Below, piece after piece: positions 14,178 through 21,107 of a stretch of DNA of 26,091 nt. Position 1 is the first letter of the stretch. Each line of letters opens with the position of its first letter. Source of the DNA: CAYQTO01 sp964420455 (lineage in GTDB: Bacteria > Sumerlaeota > Sumerlaeia > SLMS01); contig CAYQTO010000031.1 of NCBI GenBank assembly GCA_964420455.1, forward strand, positions 1 to 26,091, in the 5' to 3' direction. The position numbers were made by a program, and so were the translations under genes. The notes under the pieces were generated by a model, which did not search any database, had not been told where the DNA came from, and saw only the letters and a program-made list of their open reading frames with translations.

Positions 14178-15947
14178 TTGTCACCCCCACGTCCGCCCGC
14201 CCTCGCGGCCACCGTCCTCGCCACTTTCTCCGTCCTCATCCTCCTTGCCTATACGGACTACCTGGACAGTGGCGCTCCGGGCTCGCCCCTGGCCCTTCCG
14301 CTGCTGGCCGTGCTCGTGGCGGCCCACCTGCCGCTGATCCGGAGCGAACGCGCGGGTCCGCGGCTCCCGTTCTCGATGCCCCCCCGGGTGCTTGGGACTG
14401 CCGCGGTCGTCCTGGCGCTGCTGGCGGCGCTGCGCTTCGTTCACATGGGCCAGGTGGCCCTTTACGAAACGCCGGTGGAGCCCCGGGCGAACGCCCAACT
14501 CGGGCTGGTGACGCAGGTGGTTGCCCGGATCGAGGCGGCACAACCAATCTATACGGACGTCTATACGCGCGACGGGTACACGGAGCCGAACGTACTCGCG
14601 CCGGGTGCCGTGCTGCCGTTTGCCGCCGCGCGGGCATGGGGTTTCGAGTGGCGGTACGCCTCGCTGGCGGGGGCGGGGCTGATGGCGATGCTGCTGGCGG
14701 TGGCGATGGCGCTTGTGGCGACGCGCATCCCGAACACGCCCGCGGGGCGGGACCTCGCGGGGACGACGTTCCTCGCGCTCCTGGCCGGCGGCGTCGGATG
14801 GATGCTTGTTCCTGTCCTCACACCATATCTGCATTGGGGCCATACAATCCCCCAGTGGCCCCTGTTGCTCGGTTTCGGCCTGTCGCTGGGGGCCGGTCTG
14901 CCGGTGCTGGCGGCGCTGGTGGCGGGGCTACTTGCGACGATGAGTCCCGGCTGGCTGGTGCTGCTACCGGTGGCGGGGGGGCTCCTGTGGCGCCAGGTCC
15001 CCGCGGGCCGCCGCGGGCTCGCCGCCGCCTGCCTCCTTGCCCCGGTTGTTATCGCCTGGGGTGCCTGGCGCGCGGAGTTCACCGCCATGTTTTCCGCGAT
15101 TTTCGGCGAGACCCTCCGCACCCAAACGGCCGAGCCGCTCGTCTCGGCAACGCTGCCGACACTCCATGCGGTGGGCGACTTCCTTCGCCTGCGGCCGGGG
15201 ATCTACGGCGCCGCGCTGCTCGGACTCGGCTTCCTCGTGCGCGCCATCCTCCGCTGCGAGGACCGCGGGCGGCGCCTGTCCCTCTTTGCCTTCGCCGCCT
15301 TCCTTGTGCTGATTTGCGGGCCGGTGGCTTACGCCTATCACTGGATGGCGCACCTGGCGCTGTTGTGCGGTCTGCTTGCCGGGCGTGTGCTGGTGGACCT
15401 GCCAGCGGGGGAGGCGGGGCCGCTCGCCGATCGGGTTTGGGGTGCTCCCGCGGCCCGCGCGGCCGTGGTCGGCTCGTGCCTGCTGGCGCTGCTTCCCTTC
15501 GGGCGGCTGCTGGTGGGATTCGAGGCCTCTGTCAACCGCCAGCCCGGCAGGGCCCAGCACCCCACGCGGCTGATCCTCGCCGGATTCAACGTGGAAAGCG
15601 CGGACCACGCCTGGGGGGCGGAACCGCGGGTCGCCGTTGGCCTTCCCCACGACGGGCCGGGGCCCGGAACCCTCCAGATCAAGCTGGGCACCCTTGGCGG
15701 CACCTTCACCCCCAACAATCCCGTGCGCATCGCCGTCAACGGACACGAGCGCGGGGTCTTTCGGGCGCTCCCGGGAAATGTGGCGTACGCCCTCGTGCCG
15801 CTGCGCTCGGGCGACCTCCATCGCGGGTTCAACGTTGTCGAACTCCACGCCGCCTGGGCCCGCACCCCCCGCAGCCTTAACATCGACCCCTCGGACACCC
15901 GTACCATGTCGGTCTTCTATCAGGGCTTGAACTTCGTCCCCCGATGA
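14178..15947 (+). CDS. Large polytopic membrane protein, GT-C-like, with a C-terminal beta domain
   Basis: About 589 residues. The first ~410 are strongly hydrophobic, with roughly ten to twelve membrane segments and an early periplasmic loop (LYETPVEPRANAQLG, then IYTDVYTRDGYTEPN), an arrangement typical of GT-C glycosyltransferases. No diagnostic DD or DE motif is certain. The last ~140 residues (from about FNVESADHAWG) are polar and beta-rich and resemble a carbohydrate-binding-type sandwich. No ATG lies near the expected N-terminus; TTG 14178, ten bases after the MauE-like stop, is chosen because the hydrophobic region begins right after it, and no ribosome site supports it. It follows the cysteine-module genes closely, so it may belong to the same transcript. 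It contains both a GTCTATAC octamer and one copy of the 23-base repeat. Function uncertain. Confidence 0.7.
   Translation: MSPPRPPALAATVLATFSVLILLAYTDYLDSGAPGSPLALPLLAVLVAAHLPLIRSERAGPRLPFSMPPRVLGTAAVVLALLAALRFVHMGQVALYETPVEPRANAQLGLVTQVVARIEAAQPIYTDVYTRDGYTEPNVLAPGAVLPFAAARAWGFEWRYASLAGAGLMAMLLAVAMALVATRIPNTPAGRDLAGTTFLALLAGGVGWMLVPVLTPYLHWGHTIPQWPLLLGFGLSLGAGLPVLAALVAGLLATMSPGWLVLLPVAGGLLWRQVPAGRRGLAAACLLAPVVIAWGAWRAEFTAMFSAIFGETLRTQTAEPLVSATLPTLHAVGDFLRLRPGIYGAALLGLGFLVRAILRCEDRGRRLSLFAFAAFLVLICGPVAYAYHWMAHLALLCGLLAGRVLVDLPAGEAGPLADRVWGAPAARAAVVGSCLLALLPFGRLLVGFEASVNRQPGRAQHPTRLILAGFNVESADHAWGAEPRVAVGLPHDGPGPGTLQIKLGTLGGTFTPNNPVRIAVNGHERGVFRALPGNVAYALVPLRSGDLHRGFNVVELHAAWARTPRSLNIDPSDTRTMSVFYQGLNFVPR
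14842..14864 (+). repeat. Copy 2 of a 23-base near-identical repeat inside coding sequence
   Basis: Differs at one base from 7487-7509. It encodes Thr-Ile-Pro-Gln-Trp-Pro-Leu in the same frame as the first copy. Flanking bases do not match beyond the repeat apart from scattered positions. Confidence 0.6.
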
Positions 15948-16016
15948 CTCACTATACCGAGTAGAAGAAATCTGCAAAGAAAGACCGTCCGTAAAGTGGT
16001 CGTGAAGATCCCCGTG

Positions 16017-16700
16017 ATGCCCTCCCTTGAGCCTCCGCCGATGCCGATGCCGCGACGCGGCCTTTATGGAATCACCGATGCCCACCTGTGTCCGGAATCG
16101 CACGAGGAGCAGGTCCGCGAGTTGATCCGTGGGGGCGCGGCCATCGTCCAGATGCGCGACAAGGCGATGAGCGACGGGGAGTTCCGGGTTGTGGCGGGGC
16201 GGTGCCAGACGCTCTGCCGTTGGCTGGAGGTGCCCTTCATCGTCAACGACCGGTTGGAGGTGGCGGCGGCGATCGGGGCGGACGGGATTCACGTGGGCCA
16301 GTCGGACACGTCGGTCGAGGAGGTGCGTCGGCGGCTGGGTCCGCGGGCGATCGTCGGCCTTTCCGTTTCCACCTCGGACCAGCTCGATCGGGCGCTTGCC
16401 CTCCCGGTGGATTACATCGCGATCAGCCCCGTTTTCTCGACCAGTACCAAGCGGGACGCGGATCCGCCGGTGACCCTTGCCGCGGCCAAGTCCATGGCCG
16501 CCCGCATCGTGGCGGCGGGGCGGGCAGTTGCGGTCATCGGGGGCATCAACGATGAAAATCTTTCCGATGTGCTCGAGGCCATGCCGGTGAGCCTCGTTTG
16601 CATCATCAGCGCGATCCTTGACCCCACGAAACAGCCGGGAAGCATCGCCCGCCGCGCCCGCCGGTTCGCCAACCTGATCGACAAGACGCCCGCGCCCTAG
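16017..16700 (+). CDS. thiE: Thiamine-phosphate synthase
   Basis: Joins the thiazole and pyrimidine moieties to make thiamine phosphate in the cytoplasm. A TIM-barrel enzyme of 227 residues from the ATG at 16017. Family landmarks are GLYGITD (15-21), IVQMRDK (43-49), FIVNDRLEVAAAIGADGIHV (74-93) with GQSD following, IVGLSVS, YIAISPVFSTSTKRDA (133-148) and VIGGIN (173-178). The phosphate-binding tail is present but shorter than usual after AILDP. A GTG at 15996 or a later ATG at 16038 or 16044 are possible starts, and none has a clear ribosome site. The 69 bases before it are AT-rich, with ACTATACC near 15951, possibly a -10 element behind a TTGAAC at 15927-15932, though the spacing is poor. 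No other thiamine genes are adjacent and no TPP riboswitch is recognised. Confidence 0.9.
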   Translation: MPSLEPPPMPMPRRGLYGITDAHLCPESHEEQVRELIRGGAAIVQMRDKAMSDGEFRVVAGRCQTLCRWLEVPFIVNDRLEVAAAIGADGIHVGQSDTSVEEVRRRLGPRAIVGLSVSTSDQLDRALALPVDYIAISPVFSTSTKRDADPPVTLAAAKSMAARIVAAGRAVAVIGGINDENLSDVLEAMPVSLVCIISAILDPTKQPGSIARRARRFANLIDKTPAP

Positions 16701-16710
16701 GGCTTGACGG

Positions 16711-16731
16711 AGCAGCCCGCCACCGGCTGCT
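16711..16731 (+). other. Short hairpin between thiE and the half-Pta gene
   Basis: AGCAGCC and GGCTGCT form a perfect 7-base-pair stem with a 7-base loop, starting 11 bases after the thiE stop. It is followed by TGGGTTCC rather than a clear T run. It could be a weak terminator or attenuator, or it could sequester the start region of the next gene, whose ATG is 11 bases downstream. Confidence 0.4.
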
Positions 16732-16741
16732 TGGGTTCCTC

Positions 16742-17269
16742 ATGAATATCGAAACCCCCTGGAGCGAGTTGCTCGGGCCCCACGGGTCCGAACCGGTGGT
16801 GGTGTTTCCCGAGGCGGGGGACGACGAGGTGGCGATACGCCTGGCGGAGGACCTCCTTGCCAGCGGAGCGGGCAGGCCCCTTCTTCTCGGGCGGCGGGAG
16901 GACCTGCTGACCGCCGCCGAACTCCTCGGGCTCGAACTTTCCCGCGCCCGGTTCCTGTATCCCACCGACGCGCCCGAGCTCGAACAGGTCGTCGCGGCCC
17001 ACCCCCGCAAGGACGGCGGCGTGCCGTTGACGGCGGACCATGTGCGGGCGCGGGTCCTGTCGCGGCCCCTCCTGATGGCGTGCGGGCTGGTGGCCATCGG
17101 ACATGCGCAGGCGCTGGTGGCGGGGCGGCGGGCCGACGGCGAGGAGATCGACGCGCACGCCGCGATCTTCTTCGCCCCGCGGCGCCTCGCGCTTTTCCCC
17201 GCGGAATCGGCGATGTGGCTGGTCGCCATGGACGGAAGAGGGGAACCCGCGGCTCGGGCGGATTCCTGA
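16742..17269 (+). CDS. Half-length phosphate acetyl/butyryltransferase-like protein (N-terminal half only)
   Basis: A 175-residue protein whose start matches the phosphotransacetylase family: VVVFPEAGDDEVAIRLAEDL (19-38), then GAGRPLLLGRREDLLTAAEL. Later LVAIGHAQALVAGRR resembles the family's 'ADGLVSG' region. Intact enzymes are about 320-330 residues; the C-terminal half that completes the CoA and phosphate site is absent, and none of the three forward frames of the following 459 bases contains a recognisable remainder. It may be a truncated relic, or a small regulatory or binding derivative. The reading frame is intact and codon use looks like the neighbours', which argues against fresh decay. 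The ATG at 16742 has no good ribosome site. It is 41 bases after thiE. Confidence 0.6.
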   Translation: MNIETPWSELLGPHGSEPVVVFPEAGDDEVAIRLAEDLLASGAGRPLLLGRREDLLTAAELLGLELSRARFLYPTDAPELEQVVAAHPRKDGGVPLTADHVRARVLSRPLLMACGLVAIGHAQALVAGRRADGEEIDAHAAIFFAPRRLALFPAESAMWLVAMDGRGEPAARADS

Positions 17270-17464
17270 CAGGACGAACCCCCGAGTTTTCCTGCGGGTT
17301 TTCCTGAGGCGGCGGAAAAACAGCAAATTGGCCTATTCCCGCAGATGCCTCCGGCGGTTGCCTTACGTCCATCGAAACCACACAGTGGAGCCGCAACCCC
17401 AAGGGTTCCAATTGGATATGTGCCCCCGGCAAACACGTTCCGGTGGGATTTTCCTTGCGGCTCA

Positions 17465-17520
17465 CGCGACACGAATCGAATTTCCCTGTGAGATCAAGAC
17501 AGTTGAGTCGCCGTGTCGCG
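17465..17520. repeat. 9-base inverted repeat with 38-base spacer in the pilM leader
   Basis: CGCGACACG (17465-17473) and its exact reverse complement CGTGTCGCG (17512-17520). In RNA this would close a 38-base apical region that contains further short pairing segments. It could equally be a regulator-binding dyad. Confidence 0.45.
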
Positions 17521-17588
17521 CAAGCATTCCGCGCATGTGGCCGAGGTTGGTGTCTGATGGGGCCTTTCACCTCCGAGAGCCTCGCCTC

Positions 17589-17616
17589 GGGCGCCCGGGT
17601 CCTCCCCCCGGGGCCC
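17589..17616 (+). other. Very stable GC hairpin in the pilM leader
   Basis: GGGCGCCCGGG pairs with CCCGGGGCCC through 10 base pairs with one bulged G, with a 7-base pyrimidine loop. There is no T run after it, so it is unlikely to be a simple terminator. A wider pair, CTCCG near 17571 and CGGAG near 17635, could enclose it. Confidence 0.45.
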
Positions 17617-17728
17617 AGCGTCCCTGCCTGCACCCGGAGAACCTTGCCAATTCCACCTTGCCTTGTCCGGCCAATGTTGACTGACATAGAGGCCCTTCAG
17701 CACGAGAGACAGGAAAGAGAGAAGCTCC

Positions 17729-18880
17729 ATGTTCGGTGGCGCTAAGAAGGTCGTCGGCCTGGACGTGGGTTCGCACCAGGTAAAGGCGGTCGAACTCCGC
17801 AAGGCGGGCAACAAGCTGGAGCTCGCACGCTTTGGCATCGCGGACGTCTACCCCAACGGCGACCGCTCCGCGGCGGGAGGGTCGGATATCTACCAGCTTC
17901 AGGTGAATGCGGTCATTCGCGCCCTCCAGTCCGGTGGCATCACGGCCAAGCACACGGTCTCCGCGGTGAGCGGCGAGTCGATCATCGTCCGTTACATCCA
18001 GCTCCCGGAAATGCCGGAGGCGGAACTCAAGAACGCTCTCCGCTGGGAAGCGGAGGAGTATATCCCGTTCTCCATCGACGAGGTGAACCTGGACTCGGTG
18101 GTGCTAGGCCCGAGTTCGGTGCCCGGCAAGCTCGACGTTCTGCTGGTCTCCGCCCGCAAGGAACTGGTTTCCGACCACGTCCAGATCCTGCGATCGGCGG
18201 ACCTCATTCCCCTGATCGTCGATGTCGAGGGCTTTGCGTTCCTCAATTGTTTCGAGGTGAATTACCAGCCGACCCGCGAGGATTGCGTCTGCCTCGTGCA
18301 CATCGGTGCGGAAGTGACGAACATCAATATTTACGTCGGCCACAGCTCGCGGTTTTCGCGGGACATCAACGTGGCGGGCAACGCGATCACGCAGGCCGTC
18401 TGCCAGAAGCTCCATGTGCCCTTCCTGAAGGGGGAGGAACTGAAGCTGCAGGTGGGGGCGTCGGCGGTGATGGCGGACGAGGACGAGGGGACGAGTGAGA
18501 GCGAGCTGATCAGCACGATCCGTGGCACGGTGGAGCGGCTGACGGGCTCGGACCTCGGCGACGACTCGCCGGAGACCACCGCGTCGCGGGCGATCCAGAA
18601 CTCGCTCCAGCAGTTGATCAGCGAGGTCCGCCGCTCGATCCAGTTCTTCGAGGGGCAGGCCGGTGGTACCACCGTCCAGCGTGTCATCATCGGCGGGGGC
18701 TCCTCGCGCATGAAAAACCTCGGCCCTTACCTGCAGGGGGAACTCGACGTGCCGGTCGAGGTCTTTGATCCCCTGCGCAACATCGGTGTCGGCCGCGACG
18801 TCAATTCCGCCCTCCTCGAACAGCACCGAGAACAACTGAGTGCGGGCATTGGCCTCGCCCTCCGAAAGGCCATGGATTGA
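17729..18880 (+). CDS. pilM: Type IV pilus assembly ATPase-like protein PilM
   Basis: A 383-residue cytoplasmic actin-fold protein that binds the N-terminus of PilN and links the inner-membrane platform to the pilus motor. The first phosphate loop GLDVGSHQVKAVEL is at residues 10-23. RYIQLPEMPEAEL, ALRWEAEEYIPF and VDVEGFAFLN are family landmarks, and the adenosine motif VIIGGGSSRMKNL lies near 320. The second phosphate loop reads LVHIGAEVTN with His191 where the family usually has Asp, a notable change in the nucleotide pocket. The first gene of the operon; pilN starts three bases after its stop. The ATG at 17729 has a purine-rich ribosome site (GAGAGAAG). Length is slightly above the usual 350-360 because of an acidic insert near residues 245-275. 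Confidence 0.95.
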   Translation: MFGGAKKVVGLDVGSHQVKAVELRKAGNKLELARFGIADVYPNGDRSAAGGSDIYQLQVNAVIRALQSGGITAKHTVSAVSGESIIVRYIQLPEMPEAELKNALRWEAEEYIPFSIDEVNLDSVVLGPSSVPGKLDVLLVSARKELVSDHVQILRSADLIPLIVDVEGFAFLNCFEVNYQPTREDCVCLVHIGAEVTNINIYVGHSSRFSRDINVAGNAITQAVCQKLHVPFLKGEELKLQVGASAVMADEDEGTSESELISTIRGTVERLTGSDLGDDSPETTASRAIQNSLQQLISEVRRSIQFFEGQAGGTTVQRVIIGGGSSRMKNLGPYLQGELDVPVEVFDPLRNIGVGRDVNSALLEQHREQLSAGIGLALRKAMD

Positions 18881-18883
18881 CCC

Positions 18884-19636
18884 ATGATCAAGATTAACCT
18901 GCTTCCCCAGGAACTCGCGGGGGCAAAGGCCGCCGGCCCCTCCTTCCAAGCGGGCGGATCGCTCCTCATCGCGCTGGTCGCCATTGTCCTGCTGGTTGTA
19001 AATGTGGGTCTCGGCGGATACATGTACTTCCAGTACAGCGAGGCGATGGAGCAGAGAAACCGCCTCCAGCGCGAGGCGGACGCCATCGAGGAGGAGCTCG
19101 CCGAGACCGAGGTCCAGTACGAGGAGATGAAGACCTCGATCGAGCGGATGGAGCGGCTGATCTCGGTGGCGGAGGCTCTGGACCCGCCGGATCGCATCCT
19201 CTGGGCGCGCAAGCTGAACATGTTGCCGCTCCTCGTGCCCGAGGGCGTCTACCTGACGGAGATCGAGGTGACGCGCAACGTCCGGCTTGTGGAGACCGAT
19301 GCGTACCTCGACGCGCGCAACCGTTGGGAGCGCCAGCGGGAGGGCCCGCCGCCGGAAGTCGAGCGCGAGCCGGTGATCAGCCAGACCCTCGTGCTTCAGG
19401 GCGTCGCCTATGTCGATGGCGGGACGCCGAACCAACGCCTCGAGCAGCTGATCCGTTTCTCCGACAACCTCCGTGGGGACTCGGTCCGCGTCCCCTTCGA
19501 TCGCGAGCCTGCCTTCTTCATGGAGGGCTTCACCGGGGGCATTCGCCCCTCACCGGTCTCCGGCGCCCGCATCGAGGGCCGCGAGGTCTCCCGCTTCAGC
19601 TTTACCATGAACACCCAGGCCCGTCGCATCCGCTGA
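18884..19636 (+). CDS. pilN: Type IV pilus inner-membrane protein PilN
   Basis: A 250-residue bitopic protein. The N-terminal MIKINLLP is the conserved INLLP PilM-binding motif. One transmembrane helix spans about residues 26-49, followed by a long coiled coil (about 52-105) and a periplasmic ferredoxin-like domain. Together with PilO it forms the alignment ring between PilM and the secretin. The family is usually about 180-220 residues; this one has a longer central acidic and arginine-rich region (about residues 125-170). It starts three bases after pilM, without a strong ribosome site of its own, consistent with translational coupling. Confidence 0.92.
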   Translation: MIKINLLPQELAGAKAAGPSFQAGGSLLIALVAIVLLVVNVGLGGYMYFQYSEAMEQRNRLQREADAIEEELAETEVQYEEMKTSIERMERLISVAEALDPPDRILWARKLNMLPLLVPEGVYLTEIEVTRNVRLVETDAYLDARNRWERQREGPPPEVEREPVISQTLVLQGVAYVDGGTPNQRLEQLIRFSDNLRGDSVRVPFDREPAFFMEGFTGGIRPSPVSGARIEGREVSRFSFTMNTQARRIR

Positions 19637-19677
19637 ATCCCGACTCCCGGCCTACGGCCACCCCCTGAGGACGCCTC

Positions 19678-20235
19678 ATGACCCTCACCGAGCAACAAAA
19701 GACAACGCTGATCGTCACCGGCATCCTCGGTGTCTCGGTCTTCATCATTATCGTCTACTTCATGTTTGCATTCATCAATCCGGCGATCAGCGAGGCTCGT
19801 GACACGAGCGAAACGCTGCAGACGGAAATCCGGAAGAACCGCGAGACGCTCGCCGAGTACCAGCGCTACCTCGACAACGAGGAAGCGCACCGTGAGCTCC
19901 GCGAGCGGTTCCGCACGATCGAGGCCCGGCTCCCCAGCGAGCAGGATCCCTTCGCCGTGTTCTCGCTCCTCCGGGAATACTTCGAGGGGTCCAATGTGTT
20001 CTTCAGCTTCCTCGACCCGGGCGACATGACCGATCGTGGCCGCTTTCGCGAGTTCCCTTTCACCATCCGTGGCAGCGCCGATTACCACGCCTTCGGCCAG
20101 CTCGTTAACCTCATTGAATGCAACCCGGATCGCCTGATGCACGTGACGTCGATCCGCCTGACCAACAGCGAGCGCAGCCCCTCCATCCATCCGATGGAGG
20201 TGGGCATCGCCACCTTCACCTTCGACGAAGAGTAA
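19678..20235 (+). CDS. pilO: Type IV pilus inner-membrane protein PilO
   Basis: A 185-residue bitopic partner of PilN. A single transmembrane helix lies at about residues 10-33, then a coiled coil (about 38-85), then a compact periplasmic domain containing FPFTIRGSADYHAFGQLVNL, which matches the PilO pattern of a beta strand followed by the 'Y..l..Fl..l' helix. Assignment rests on this pattern plus gene order. CCTGAGGAC before the ATG at 19678 supplies the ribosome site. The 41-base gap to pilN and 20-base gap to the next gene fit a single operon. Confidence 0.9.
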   Translation: MTLTEQQKTTLIVTGILGVSVFIIIVYFMFAFINPAISEARDTSETLQTEIRKNRETLAEYQRYLDNEEAHRELRERFRTIEARLPSEQDPFAVFSLLREYFEGSNVFFSFLDPGDMTDRGRFREFPFTIRGSADYHAFGQLVNLIECNPDRLMHVTSIRLTNSERSPSIHPMEVGIATFTFDEE

Positions 20236-20255
20236 CCCCCGAGGAGACGCCCCCC

Positions 20256-21059
20256 ATGCTTGCCAAGTCCCGTATCTCCCTGCCGCTCCTCACGGGCTCC
20301 CTCGTCCTGGGGGTGGGTCTCGCCCTCTGGGCACAGGACACCAATAACTTTACGCCCGGGGGGATTCCCCAGGCGGAGCCGATCGTCGAGCCGACGCCAG
20401 ACGGTGAGGCGGATGATCCCAACGTGGAGGTGACCACGGCGGAGCTGACCCAGCTCCTGGGACTGCCCCCCAGCGCGGACCTCCGGGAGTACCAGATCGA
20501 CCTCAACAATCCGACGAACCTCTTTGCGAACAACGAGAACATCGAGCGCATCTTCGGGACGTCGCCGCGTTTCATCTATCTGCCCGAGGGCACGGACCCG
20601 ATGATCATCCCGTGGGTCCGGCGGCGGATCATCGCGGAGCAAATGCTGGAGGACGCGACGATTGCGGCCGCCAACCGGGACTATGAACTGGCGTTGCAGC
20701 TGTTGAACCGCATCCGCGAGGAGGCCCCGAACACGGAGCCGGCCGAGCGCGCCCCTGCCGAGATTGCCCGCATCGAGCGGCTCCGCCGCCAGGGCGCGGG
20801 CGAAGCCACCCCCACCCCCACTGTCGACCGTACCGGCCCGTCCGAGGAAGAGGTCACCCTTCCCCAATGGGTCACGGACAATACCACCGGCATCCTCCTC
20901 GGCACCTCCCCCGTCGTGGTGGTTGGCAACGACTTCCTGCGCACCGGTGAACCGGTTCCCCGGTTCCCCAACGTGCGCGTGAAGACCATCACCCAGTCCG
21001 AAGTTGTCTATACCTACCGCGACAAGGAGTTCAATGTCGAGGTAGATGGAAGTTTCTGA
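20256..21059 (+). CDS. Exported protein in the PilP position of the pilus operon
   Basis: A 267-residue protein with an N-terminal signal sequence (cleavage likely after ALWA, residue 26). It then has a proline- and acid-rich linker, a helical repeat-like segment ANRDYELALQLLNRI near residue 145, another disordered linker rich in Thr-Pro, and a C-terminal beta-rich segment GEPVPRFPNVRVKTITQSEV followed by VYTYRDKEFNVEV. In characterised systems the gene here is the PilP lipoprotein, which bridges PilNO and the secretin through a small beta domain. The C-terminal segment could be its counterpart, but no lipobox is present and overall similarity is not recognisable to me. GAGGAGA sits 8 bases before the ATG. 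A functional PilP analogue is inferred from position. Confidence 0.7.
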   Translation: MLAKSRISLPLLTGSLVLGVGLALWAQDTNNFTPGGIPQAEPIVEPTPDGEADDPNVEVTTAELTQLLGLPPSADLREYQIDLNNPTNLFANNENIERIFGTSPRFIYLPEGTDPMIIPWVRRRIIAEQMLEDATIAAANRDYELALQLLNRIREEAPNTEPAERAPAEIARIERLRRQGAGEATPTPTVDRTGPSEEEVTLPQWVTDNTTGILLGTSPVVVVGNDFLRTGEPVPRFPNVRVKTITQSEVVYTYRDKEFNVEVDGSF

Positions 21060-21107
21060 GTCCGGATTCGCGCCCGAAACACACCTGAGAAGGAGCCACT
21101 GACCTCC

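Larger units (their letters stand above)
17270..17728 (+). other. 459-base gene-free region, hairpin-rich leader ahead of pilM
   Basis: Lower in GC than its surroundings and without a convincing gene. It starts with a tandem GTTTTCCTG (17287-17295 and 17299-17307) that can partly pair with GGAAAAAC just downstream. It contains a 9-base inverted repeat (17465-17520) and a very stable hairpin (17589-17616). TTGACT at 17677-17682 has no good -10. Purine-rich AGGAAAGAGAGAAG directly before the pilM ATG serves as ribosome site. Reasonable readings are a long 5' leader or promoter region for the pilus operon, or a small RNA gene. I could not match it to a known riboswitch; in particular the c-di-GMP class I core is not visible. 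Confidence 0.55.

Noticed and set aside
15946..15956. GACTCACTATA, identical to the core of the T7 phage promoter
   Set aside because: Only 11 bases match; the upstream TAATAC part and the +1 GGG are missing, and no phage genes are nearby. It lies at the stop codon of a gene in AT-richer sequence and is most likely chance.
17270..17728. c-di-GMP riboswitch (GEMM-I) before the pilus genes
   Set aside because: I looked for the conserved AGGGCAAACC-type core and the tetraloop-receptor arrangement and did not find them. A weak resemblance in GCCTCCGGCGGTTGCC is not enough.
16742..17728. Frameshifted remainder of a full phosphotransacetylase downstream of the stop
   Set aside because: None of the three forward frames in 17270-17728 shows the family's C-terminal motifs, so a simple frameshift does not explain the short protein.
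17443..17745. 100-codon reading frame in the pilM leader
   Set aside because: Composition is arginine/serine-rich with no recognisable motif, and it runs into the pilM start in another frame. The region is better explained as structured non-coding sequence.
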